In this document: in pieces, positions 52,993 to 62,690 of the stretch
Numbering within the stretch: the stretch's first letter is position 1
Layout of the letters: each line of letters opens with the position of its first letter
Assembly (NCBI GenBank): GCA_963575745.1
Contig: CAUYUJ010022048.1
Span: 480,001 to 544,000 of the forward strand
Reading direction: 5' to 3'
DNA from: Prorocentrum cordatum
Lineage: Eukaryota > Sar > Dinophyceae > Prorocentrales > Prorocentraceae
DNA: 64,000 nucleotides
Position numbers and translations under genes: made by a program
Notes under the pieces: generated by a model
Database searches by the model: none
Told to the model about the DNA's origin: nothing
Seen by the model: only the letters and a program-made list of their open reading frames with translations

Positions 52993-53620
52993 CTGGGTGG
53001 GGATGACGCATGCGGGCGGTGCCACTAGGGCCTTCGGTGAAGCTCCCTATGGGGCCACGAAGCGCTGTGCTGGGTCGGGGAACCGCATGCGGGCGGTGCT
53101 ACTGCGGCCTTCGGTGGAGCTCCCTATGGGGCATCGGAGCGTTTTAGTCGGTGGGGGTGACGCATGCGGGCGGTGCTACTGGCGCCTTCGGTGTGATTCC
53201 CCATGGGGCGCTGTACTGTGTGGGTGTGTCGCATGCGGGCGGTGCCACTGGGGCCTTCTGTGGAGCTCCCCATGGGGCCACGAAGCGCTGTACTGTGTGG
53301 GGGTTGGCGCATGCGGGCGGTGCCAGTGGAGCCTCCGCTGGAGCTCCCTATGGGGCCACGAAGCGCTGTACTGTGTGGGGTTGACGCATGCGGGCGGTGC
53401 CACTGGGGCCTTCTGTGGAGCTCCCAATGAGGCCACAAAGTGCTGTACTGGATGGGGGTGACGCATGCGGGCGGTGACGCTGGGGCCTTCGGTGGAGCTG
53501 CCTATGGGGCTACGCAGCGCTGTAGTGGGTGGGGGTGGCGCATGCGGGCGGTGCCACTGGGGCCAGCTGCCTATGGGGCCACGGAGCGCTGTACTGTGTG
53601 GGGGTTCGGGAGCCTCGAGA
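52993..53620 (+). repeat. 77-bp tandem array, right part
   Basis: GACGCATGCGGGCGGTG and variants occur at 53005, 53082, 53159, 53228, 53306, 53383, 53460 and 53537; spacing is 77 with one 69 and one 78. Each unit holds CTTCGGTGGAGCTCCCTATG and GGCCACGAAGCGCTGTACTG. Since 77 is not a multiple of three, frames rotate and Gly/Cys/Arg ORFs on both strands are products of the array. Confidence 0.9.
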
Positions 53621-53945
53621 CGGGGGTCAACGCAAACGGGTGTCAGCCAGAGCGCCCGATCTTGCAGTATCCTGCATGGCCGGGGTCTCATTGACCCGGG
53701 CTTGGGTGCAGGATCCTTCGCATTGACCCGGGCTTGGGTGTATGATCTTATAGGATTTTGCAATGCCTGACTCACCCGGGTCTGGATTGACCCGGGTCAG
53801 AAGATCCCCGAGGGGTGACGCATGGGGCGGAGCCATTGGGGCCTTCGGTGGAGCTCCCTATGGGGCTACAAAGCGCTGTACTGGGTGGTGGTGACGCATG
53901 CGGGCGGTGCTACTGGGGCCTTCAATGAATCTCCCCCCCATAGGG
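53621..53945 (+). repeat. GACCCGGGCTTGGGTG repeats and a final 77-bp unit
   Basis: ATTGACCCGGGCTTGGGTG occurs twice (53692, 53732), followed by inverted and direct GACCCGGGT copies (53770-53800). An array unit and a half follow at 53818-53935. Confidence 0.7.
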
Positions 53946-54119
53946 TCACGTTCCCAACCCCAGACAACCGAAACCAACAAACATACGCATCGTGTCGTTG
54001 CTTCCCAAGCCAGAACACGAAATCACCTAAACATACGCAGCACTTCGTGGCGCCGATCAAAACCATACGCTTGCGCGCACGATGCCCGTGCCGGTTGGGC
54101 AAAGCGAATGGGTGAGTTG
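53946..54119. repeat. Dispersed repeat fragments
   Basis: Two related segments carry AAACATACGCA (53981 and 54030), also related to 43130-43150 and 55350. Confidence 0.45.
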
Positions 54120-54930
54120 TGACAGCCGTTACCTATGGTAATGTGTATCATGGGAGTCTTAATTCAAATGGATAATATAAAGTTTGTCAACACAGCTTCT
54201 TAGAAGCATCAAAAAAGCTATTGCGTTCGTAAGCTGAGTGCGAGTGAATAGACGTTGAACCCTCAACCCTCAACCATGTGCAGGTGGAATCTTAGTGTAC
54301 AGAAGAGTCCCAGTGTAAATTGTGCACAGGCGATATTATTGTACATTGTCAACTAGGAAACCTTCTGTAACTTGTGCAATGTGAGTCCTAGTGTACCTTG
54401 TCTTATAAACATCATATTGCAATATCTGTATATATACATATATACACTAGAGGTCTTATTGTAACCTGCGCAGTGAGGGTAGTAGGGTACAATTTGTGAT
54501 CGGATCCACAGTGTAACTTGTACACTAGGTATCCATTTGTTTCCTGCTCAGTAGAACTCGCACTGTAATATGTACCGTAGGAGTCCCCAGGTATGACCTG
54601 TGCAATAGGAATCCTTGTTTACAACGTACAATGGGAATAGTACCCCAACGTGCACAGAAGGAGTCATCGTGAAACCTGCACACTAAGAATTTTATGCTAT
54701 CACGTACAATATGAGTCCGACTGTATCTTGTACAAAGAGAGTCCGACTGTGATATTACACCAGGAGTTCGATTGCAATTGATGCAAATGCAGTCCTACCG
54801 CACACTGTGCAATACGAGTTTTATCGTAACCAGTACAGTCGGAATCCTATGGTAACTGGTAGATTTGGAACCGTATTATAGTTCGTATCGAATGAATCCG
54901 AATGTATTTTGTGTGATAAGAATACTATTG
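54120..54930 (+). repeat. AT-rich island of degenerate ~34-bp repeats
   Basis: About twenty diverged units of the form AGGAGTCCTAGTGTAACTTG followed by TGCAC/TACAATA recur every ~30-36 bp. The segment is much richer in A+T than its surroundings and has no ORF of note. Confidence 0.7.
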
Positions 54931-55480
54931 TGGAGGAGGGAGGAGGATTTGAAGGAGGAGGACGACGTCGAGGCGGATGAGGAGGAGGGAGGAGGAAGAT
55001 AGTGATGTCCAAAATCGAAGCTCTGGGGGGGCCGCTGGGGGTGGGACCGAGCATAATTATATCGACGCCCCCCCCCCCCAGCGACCCCCCCAAGCGCCCA
55101 ACGAGCGAATCCGAATAATCGACCGTTTCGTTCACAGCTTGCACAACTCATTCAGCCGCTCTGCCCAACCGTCGTTTGGGAAGCGGCAGCGCTTGCCGCG
55201 GCGTTCCGTCGAGCACCACTCTTTCGGAACCTCCAGAGCCCAAACACACAAAAAAACACGCAGCGTTTCGTGTTTTCGATGCCATAAAATGCTGCATATC
55301 TTTGGTTTTGTTTTTCCTTTTTGTTTGGGAATGCACGAAACACTGCGTATGTTTTTTTGTTTCCTGGGTTCGGGAAGGTCCCAGCGCTCGCCGCGGCCTC
55401 TCAACTAGGGCGTGTCCATCCCAGCATCCACAACGAGCAAATAACAATTAGCCTAGCGAGGGACCCAACCATATGCAGTT
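54931..55480. other. GGA-rich stretch and dispersed repeat
   Basis: GGA-rich sequence lies at 54930-55000 and a C run at 55068-55078. 55170-55480 contains GGGAAGCGGCAGCGCTTGCC and a related inverted GGGAAGGTCCCAGCGCTCGC ~200 bp later, flanking T-rich sequence with GCACGAAACACTGCGTATG; related to 43070-43150. No gene is recognised. Confidence 0.45.
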
Positions 55481-55984
55481 GTGAGTACCGCAATTGTGAA
55501 TATCATCTTCGGTGGCGCTCCTTATGGGCCCACGAACCGCACGAGGGGCGTGCCGAAATGCGCGGCGGGGTTCACAACACGAAAAAAGACGATAGGTCTG
55601 AGTAAGAGAGACTGAGCGCGAATGAGTCTGATTGTGAATGAGTCTGCGTGCAAGTGAGTCTGTTTGCATGAATGCGAGCATGGCTACACCTAGTGTACAC
55701 GTATACGACTGTGAACGGTTTGGGCACGCCCGGCTCTGAGTATTCTTGGCACTGAGCGTGGCTGCCACAGGGAGCTCCCCCGGAAGCCCCGATGGCAGCG
55801 CCCGCGCGTCGCGACGCCCATGTCGGCACGCCCTCCACGAGGATCGCGCCCGCGTCCTTCCCTTGTTTTCCCCCCTCGCTGCCCCGGCACTCCGAGGTCC
55901 GAGGCTGCAGGCGCAGCGCAGCGCGGAGTCCCCGGCGACGCGCGCCAGTCGCCCCGAAGGGGTCCCAGCTCCCCGTGCGCGAGC
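55481..55984. repeat. Isolated 63-bp-family units
   Basis: 55514-55575 (CTTCGGTGGCGCTCCTTATG...CGTGCCGAAATGCGCG) and, in the other orientation, 55757-55850 (CACAGGGAGCTCCCCCGGAA...GTCGGCACGCCCTCCACGAG) belong to the family of the 11.6- and 14.4-kb arrays. Confidence 0.55.
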
Positions 55985-56304
55985 GGGCCCTCGCGCGCGG
56001 GCGGGCGGGCGGGCGCGCGGGCGGGCGGGCGGGCGGGCGGGCGGACAGGCCGGCGGGCGGCGGCGGCGGCGGCATCATCATCACCGTCATCATCACCATC
56101 ATCATCGTCAGTATCGTCATCACCATGGTCATTATCACCATCATTGTCATCGTTATCGTTATCGTTGTCGTCGTTGTCATCGCCGCCGTTGTCGTTATCA
56201 TTGTCATTGTCGTCGTCGTCGTCGTCGTCACCGTCGCCCGTCGTCGTCATCGTCGTCCGTCGTCGTCGTTCTCGTCGTTGTGGTCGTCGACGTCCCCGTC
56301 CGCG
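55985..56304 (+). repeat. GGGC/GGC/ATC microsatellite module, copy 1
   Basis: Order: (GGGC)n, (GGC)n, imperfect (ATC)n, (GTC)n, then GTCGTCATCGTCGTCCGTCG and TCTCGTCGTT. The same order recurs at 57000-57375. Confidence 0.8.
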
Positions 56305-56999
56305 TTAGAGCCACGTGCCGAGTAGATTGTGGTGTTCGCTTCCGCGGTGTCGCCACGTCGAATGCAATAGATTTGTGCGGTTTGGCAATATCGCGCGTAA
56401 AGTTGTACGGTATTTTGTTCGCCGGCCTGTCGATGCCCCGTTGCGAACGGAGTGTCTCTCTATGTGTTTTCGCCCCGCGGCGATGCCACGTGGCGAATAT
56501 AATGGAATATTTGTTTTCGTCGCCAGACGCTGCCACGTGGCGAGTAGAGTGGGATTGTACAATATGTTCGGTCCGCGCGGCATGGCCACGTCATGGGTGG
56601 AGTGAATTTACACTTCTTGTTCGCTCCCGACGTCGCCCGGATGAAGTCGCCCCAGAAGAATTTCTCTCGGAAGAAGTCGCCCAGAAGATTTCGCCGCGGC
56701 ATTGCCACGTGATGGGTACAGCGGAATTATTGATCTTGCTTGTTCCCGGTGTCATTGCCACGTGGCGAGAAGAGTGGGATCGTATTTTTGTTTGCCTCTC
56801 AGGTCTTGCCACGTGGCGTTGCCATGTGGCGAGTGGAGTGAACCAGCATGAGTTCCCAGCCTTCGCTGCCACGTGTTCGGGCGCTGCCACGTGGCGAGCA
56901 CAGTGGAATGCTATTTCCGGCCTTCGAGCGCTGCCACGTGGCAAGGACAGTGGAGCAGTGCTTGTTTCGCTCCCCCGGTGTAGCCACGTGGCGTGCGCG
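56305..56999 (+). repeat. G-box array (GCCACGTGGC repeats)
   Basis: The perfect 10-bp palindrome GCCACGTGGC occurs at 56485, 56532, 56757, 56808, 56886, 56933 and 56983, with near copies at ~56310, 56582, 56703, 56823 and 56870. Most are followed by GAGTAGAGTGGGAT-type sequence, so the unit is ~47-51 bp. CACGTG is the core bound by bHLH/bZIP factors in other eukaryotes; a regulatory role here is unproven. Confidence 0.8.
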
Positions 57000-57070
57000 A
57001 GCGGGCGCGCGCGGGCGGGCGGGCAGGCTGGCGGGCGGCGGCGGCGGCGGCCGCGGCGGCGGCGTGGTTG

Positions 57071-57131
<61 letters not shown>

Positions 57132-57375
57132 TATCATTATCATCATTATCATCATCAACAGCATCATCATCATCGCCAATGATCATCGTCATCATTATCA
57201 GCATCATAATCATTATCATCATCGTCGTATTCGTCATCGTCGTCGCCCATGTCGTCATTATCATTGTTGTTGGCATTGTCGTTGTCATTGTCCTCGTTGT
57301 CTTCATCGCCGTCGTCGCCGTCATCGTCGCCTGTCGTCGTCATCGTCGTCCGTCGTTGTTCTTGTCGTTAAACGG
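57000..57375 (+). repeat. GGGC/GGC/ATC microsatellite module, copy 2
   Basis: GCGGGCGGGCGGGCAGGCTG, (GGC)n, then a near-perfect (ATC)n run (57071-57130), ending with GTCGTCATCGTCGTCCGTCG and TTCTTGTCGTT as in copy 1. Confidence 0.8.
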
Positions 57376-57747
57376 GGCGAATGTATAGCGAACGCCATGT
57401 CGTACCAGCGCCGCTATGGTTCAAGGCAACGTTGTTACATTTTCATACATCGAGATTTCGAGGTACCATCCAACCTGCATGTTGGATAAAAGGCCACATC
57501 CACAGATGGTTCATCCGTCCATCTCATGTTTTCTTTCTTATCTCTCATCTTGCTTGCCACCGAGGGAGGAGTGATGGGATACTCCGCCCCGATACGTCTT
57601 CGACGTGATCCCAAGAAGCAGGGTCTCAGCTTACTACCTCATGGAGTCCCTGACCCTCGTTTTTCACTCGCCATGAAAGCTTGTACCGCCGATTCCAGAA
57701 CGATGTTGCCCCCTCTTTGAGCTGGCCCCCGTATCGTTGCCCGTCAG
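57376..57747. other. Spacer, no gene recognised
   Basis: Nothing supportable is seen. Confidence 0.45.
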
Positions 57748-57755
57748 GAGAGAGA

Positions 57756-57787
<32 letters not shown>

Positions 57788-57843
57788 TCGAGAGAGAGGG
57801 AAAGAGAGAGAGAGAGAGAACAAGAAATTGAGGGAATCAGAGA

Positions 57844-57881
<38 letters not shown>

Positions 57882-57890
57882 CAGAGACAC
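57748..57890 (+). repeat. (GA)n microsatellite
   Basis: AGAGAGAG blocks with ACAG, TCGAG and AAATTGAGG interruptions; the minus-strand Leu/Ser ORFs derive from it. Confidence 0.9.
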
Positions 57891-58389
57891 AAAACAAACA
57901 AGTCAGGCCTTGTGACACGATGAATTCATGAGTCAATTGGTAGGTGTTTTTGCGGGGAGGCGCGCTTACAGCAGCAATGCGAAACGCGCTGGATCCTGTT
58001 ATGGCAGTAGTCACGGCCATCGTTATTGCGGTCGCTTTTGCGATTGCGATCGCTTGTGCACCAACTTTGGCTGTGATGTTGCGTGGAGATTGCAGGCCCC
58101 AAGTGAAGTCCGTTAGCGTGTTTGGGATCCGTCACTCCAGCTACTGGCGCGCCTTGACACAAAACCATGTTTGGATCCGACTTTCGGGCCAGGTAAGGGC
58201 GACCTTCCGTCCAGAGGATGTATTTAACATGCGCTACTATATCGGTACCAGTCTGTATATCGAAGACGACTACGGTGAATCACCGCCGCCCCCTGCTTTT
58301 TCCCAACCCTACTTGTTCTCCCTCCTCCTCCTGCCTTCTGCTTCCTGCCTCCCGCCCCACCCCTCCTTGTCTCCTCTTGCCTTGCCGTG
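57891..58389. other. Spacer ending in pyrimidine-rich sequence
   Basis: TTGCGGTCGCTTTTGCGATTGCGATCGC (58025-58052) is a short internal repeat. 58255-58300 (CGAAGACGACTACGGTGAAT, CACCGCCGCCCCCTGC) is a fragment of the hairpin element at 61 and 63 kb. Confidence 0.45.
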
Positions 58390-58815
58390 GGGGCTGCGAT
58401 CTGCGAAATTGTCGCCACTTTCGAGGGCTGCTGGTGGGTCCAGCGGAGTGAGGCATTTGAGCGGGATCTCCCTGTCTCTGGGGTGCTGCGATTTGCGGAA
58501 CCGTCGCCACTATCGAGGGCTGCCGGTGGGTCCAGCGGAGTGAGGCGCCGTGTGGATCTGAGCGGGACCTCCCCGTTCTTGGGGGGCTGCGATCTGGGGA
58601 TCCGTCGCCACTTTCGAGGGCTGCTGGTGGGCCCAGCGGAGTGAGGCACCGCGCGGATCTGAGCGGGACCTCCCCGTCTCTGGAGCGCTGCGATTTGCGG
58701 AATTGTCGCCACTTTCGAGGGCTGCTGGTGGGCTCGCCACTTTCGAAGGTTGCTGGTGGGTCCAGCGGAGTGAGACGCTGCGCAGACTCAGCGGGGCATC
58801 GCCGTCCATGGGGGG
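58390..58815 (+). repeat. ~101-bp tandem array
   Basis: GTCGCCACTTTCGAGGGCTG and close variants occur at 58411, 58503, 58604 and 58705 (spacing 92, 101, 101), with a partial fifth at ~58735. Confidence 0.85.
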
Positions 58816-59552
58816 CCATGTCATGTTGTTGCTGCCCGCCGACGTTTCAAGCCCCTTGCCCTCCGTCTCCTTTTGGACCTTGCGTCTTCCTTAGTTACTC
58901 AGGGGTTCACTTAGTTACTCATCACTTTTCCCTTGATTCGGGACCTGCGAACCTCCCGAATGCCGCTCGCAGAAGTATATGCGTCCATGTCACGTCGCCG
59001 CCTTCTCGTCAAGTTTCCCAAGCTACTCCTGCCCCGCATTGCGCAGGGGTTGGGTGCGTCGCATGAACACTCGTGTTCAGTAGCCTTCTGTGCTCGAGGG
59101 AGGGGATGGGGGCGGGGGTGCTCGCTCCGGCCCACCCAACCCTGGAAGAATCGCGAAGCAGGATATGTGCGAAGTCGAAAGAGAGAAACAGTGTGTGAAA
59201 GCAGGAAGTGAAGGAAGCGAAGTCGTTTGAAGTATTTTTTGGTGACAGAGGGTGCAGTTGTCAATTGTACTGCTCTGGGGATGAGAAGGCGGACCAGGGA
59301 TGAGAAGGCGGACCTGTGACTCACCCTGTTTGCATTAATTGCATTGAGAAAAGAAGAGAAAAATGATAACCGGCTTGCGCCGCATCCGCCGGCAGGCGCG
59401 CCCAAACAGTGGACTGAGGCCCTCTTACGGGTGTAGGTGCAAGCATTGTTTGGGGAGAAGGTATGCGAGCACCGCTGATTGCTGACGACGAGCACAGAAA
59501 CCAGGGTAAGTTTAAGCGCATGTGTGGCCAAACATTTGGGTCTAGAGATCGG
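58816..59552. other. Spacer, no gene recognised
   Basis: One short near-duplicate, GATGAGAAGGCGGACC, is repeated at 59280 and 59299. No other supportable feature. Confidence 0.45.
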
Positions 59553-60195
59553 CCAAACTAACAGACCATGTGCTCCCCCAGCCGTTGTGGAAACCCTTGG
59601 GGGAACACATGGAGGAGCAATATAATAGGAGGAGAGGGAGAAGAAAGGAAAAGGAGGAGAAAGAGAATGAGGAGTCCTCTTGGGAGCCTCTTGGGGCACT
59701 CTTGGAATCTCCTGGGAGCTTCCTGGAGGCCTCTTCGAGGCCTCCTTGGGCCTCTTTGAGGCCTTTGGGGGCTTCTTGGGGTCCTCCTTGGGCCGTCTTG
59801 GAGGCCATCTTGACCGTCTTGGGGTCTACCTGGGGCCTTCTTTGGCTGTCTTGGGGCTATCTTGGAGGCCGCTTTGGCCGCGTTAGAGCGTCCGAAGCCC
59901 GAAGACGCGAGTATGTTAAAATGGCGGACTCTTTGGGGCCTTCTTGAGGCCATGTTGGGCCTGCTTGGGTCCATTTTGGTCCATCTGGAGCTCTCTTGAA
60001 TCCATCTTGGCCGTCTTGTGGGCATGTTGGGACCGTCTTGGAGGCCATCGTGAGCCAACTTGGAGTCTTGGAGGCCATATTGGAGCCATCTGGAGCGAGA
60101 AAAAATTGTTGCCAGCCGGGTCTGGATGAGCTTTCCAGGTGGCCGGCGCGCTGGGCCGAAGCCCCAGGGGAAAGTTCTTTAGAAAAGAACGATTA
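59553..60195 (+). repeat. Hairpin/array composite element, copy A
   Basis: It starts with a degenerate IR2 (TGTGCTCCCCCAG ... CTTGGGGGAACACA, 59568-59609), then a GGA/GAA run, then a 12-bp array (59675-60105) interrupted by CCGAAGCCCGAAGACGCGAG (59888-59907). It ends with IR3, GTTCTTT-AGA-AAAGAAC (60174-60190). Confidence 0.65.
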
Positions 60196-60430
60196 CGGTA
60201 GGTTTGCGTCGTGTCGACCGTTGGCGACCCCGCCAGCGGCGTTCAACCTTGAACGCCGCGGGCGACCCAGAATCGTTCGATGTGGAACGATTCGGACGTT
60301 TCGGAAACGGCCGATCGTTCAAGGTTGAACGATCCAGCGCGGTGTCAGAAACCAACGCTGCGGTCGGCGCGACGCGAACCTGCCGTATCCCAGTGCGACC
60401 CTACCTAGGAGTTGGAGCCTCTAGGAAAGC
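60196..60430. other. Spacer with inverted GTTCAACCTTGAAC pair
   Basis: GTTCAACCTTGAAC (60241-60254) and its inverse GTTCAAGGTTGAAC (60317-60330) flank 62 bp. No gene is seen. Confidence 0.6.
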
Positions 60431-60599
60431 AGCATGCGGTCGTATGTGGCAGCGCAGACACTTAGCAGACACACATGTTGCATTCCACATGCGCAGACAA
60501 AACCAATTCAAAATGCCTATACATGCACACACACGCACACACACACACACACATGCAGCATTCCACATAGGTGTTATGTGCATGTACACATATATTTGC

Positions 60600-60630
<31 letters not shown>

Positions 60631-60869
60631 AAGACTTTTAGAACATGCGATAATACGTCGGGTTTCATGTCTCCCGGCCGGTGCTATGTGCGAAACCTTC
60701 GTGAATCTTGAGGGGTCAAGCTGCCCCCACTAAGGGCCCAAGATGGCCCACAGACGGACAACATGCAGAACATGCATGGAACATACGTGCGCTTACACAC
60801 ATATATATATATATATAAGTACATATACATATATATATATATATATATATACATATAGCAGCAGCAATA
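60431..60869. repeat. CA, TA and GA microsatellites
   Basis: (CA)n lies at 60526-60553, (TA)n then (GA)n at 60599-60631, and (TA)n with ACATA interruptions at 60799-60856, separated by GCATTCCACAT repeats (60480, 60557). Confidence 0.9.
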
Positions 60870-61100
60870 GTGGATGCTGTGCTGTGCTGCGCTATGCTAT
60901 GCTATGGTATGCTATGCTATTATATGATATGCTGCGCAATGCTATGCTGGGCTAGGCTAGGCTATGCTATGCTATGCGCTATGCTATGCTGCGCTATGCT
61001 ATGCTATGCTATGCTTTTGCTTTGCCTTCGCTTTTGCCTTCACTTTGCCTTTGCTTTTACCTTTGCTGTTGCTTTTGCTTGGCTCCCGGGGACTGGGGGA
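60870..61100 (+). repeat. ATGCT pentamer repeat and TTTGCC repeat
   Basis: Imperfect (ATGCT)n runs from 60878 to 61013, then imperfect CTTTTGCCTTTGC repeats to ~61080. Confidence 0.85.
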
Positions 61101-62690
61101 ACCGCCCAGGGCGGTTTGCACTGCCCGGCCCCTTTAAGCCAAGCGAGTAAGAACCCTTCCAGGCAGAGCCTAGGTAGGGAACAAACCACCAGGCGTCTAG
61201 CACGCTGTTTACACATGTGGCAAGACCACACGGGGCGGCGGGTCGAAGACGCGTACGGCGAATCCCCGCCGCCCCCTGCCCTTTTGGAAGCGCCTATGTG
61301 GCCGACAGCTGGGCTAAAGCTTGGTCAAACTATCGGGCGAATTGTTCCCCAAGTCGGATTGGAAAGCCTTCGGGGAACGCATTGGGGAGCAAGAGGACGA
61401 GGATCAGGAGAGGGAGGAGGAGGATGATTAGGAGGAGGAGGCGGAGGATGAGCATGAGGATGAGGATGAAGGGGGGGGAGGAAGAGGAGGAGGAGGAGGA
61501 GGAGGAGGAGGAGGAGGAGGAGGAGGAGGAGGAGGAGGAGGAGGAGGAGGGGAGGAGGAGGAGGAGGAGGAGGAGGAGGAGGAGGAGACTTCTTGGGAAC
61601 CTCGTGGGAGGTCTCTTGGGAGGCCTCTTGGAGGCACCTGCAGAGCTTCCCGGGGGCCTTGCGGAGGCCCCCTTGGGAGCTTCCCTGATCCTCTCGGGGG
61701 CCTCCTGGGGGCCTTTGAGGGCCTCTTGGGGGCCTTTCGGAGGCCTCTTGGGAGCTTCCCCCCTCCCCTCCCTCCTCTTGGACGTGCCAGTGATGTACGT
61801 AGCGTTCAATGTTTCCAGCCCAGGCTGCAGGTCTGGAGTCGTCAGTCACAGAGCCACAGCTGCCGCCATCAGCTGCCCAATCAATCAATCATTTGGGGGC
61901 TTCTTGGAGGCTTTTTGGAGCTGTCTTAGGGCGTTTCTGATCCGCCTGACGCCGTCGGAAGCCGTCTTGGGGGCCTCTCTGAACCGACTCGGGGCCCTCT
62001 TCGGGCGCTTTGGGGCCGTCTTGGAGACCATTTTGGCCGTCTTAGAGGCCTCTTGGGCCGTCTAGGGGCTCTTTTGGGGCCGTGTTGGGGGTCTCTTGGG
62101 CCGTCTTGGAGGCCTCTTGGGCGATCTTGGGGCGACCTTGGGGGCCTCTTGGGCCGTTATAGGGCCATCTTTGAAGCATCTTGGGCAATCTCGGGGTAAC
62201 CTTGGGGGCCTCTTGGGCCATCTTGGGCCGTCGGAAAACCGAAGAAGCGCAAACGCCATGATCATTTAAACAACCTCTCCGTGCCTTCCTGGAGGACCTC
62301 TTGGGAAGCCTTTGGGACCGTCTTGGAGGCCTCTTGGGAACCTCTTGGGGCGTCTTGGGCCATCTTGAGGCAATATAAGGAAGTCGTGGATGCATCTTGG
62401 GCCATCTTGGAGGCATCTTGGGGCCATCTTAGCCATCTTGGAGGCCATCTTGTCCATCTTAGAGGCATCTTGGAGGCCATCTTGGGCCCCCTTGGCGGTC
62501 TTGAAAGCCATCTTGAGCCGTTTTGGGAATTTGTTTGCGAGAATTGCGGGCCTTGTGCGGCCTTTCTGGTGGCCGGCGGGACGGGCGGAAGCCCCAGGGA
62601 GAGTTCTTTTGAAAAAGAACCAAAACCATCGCGTCTAGGGTCTAGCACGCTGGGCACCCCTGTGGCAAGACCACAGGGGGCGGCGGAGAG
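61101..62690 (+). repeat. Hairpin/array composite element, copy B
   Basis: Order: CATGTGGCAAGACCACACG (61212-61230), IR1 (GGGGCGGCGG ... CCGCCGCCCC, ~61229-61280), AAGCGCCTATGTGGCCGA, IR2 (TTGTTCCCC ... TTCGGGGAAC, 61341-61378), GGA run (61386-61590), 12-bp array (61592-62530) with the embedded GGAAAACCGAAGAAGCGC segment (62231-62248), IR3 (GTTCTTTT ... AAAAGAAC, 62603-62620), then CCCCTGTGGCAAGACCACAG (IR0) and a truncated IR1. The adjacent minus-strand Ser/Pro/Leu ORFs are products of the GGA run. Confidence 0.75.

Noticed and set aside
55746-57182. 478-codon plus-strand ORF and 219-codon minus-strand ORF
   Set aside because: They run through GGGC, GGC, ATC and G-box repeats; the His/Arg/Ser/Thr/Met runs are microsatellite translations.
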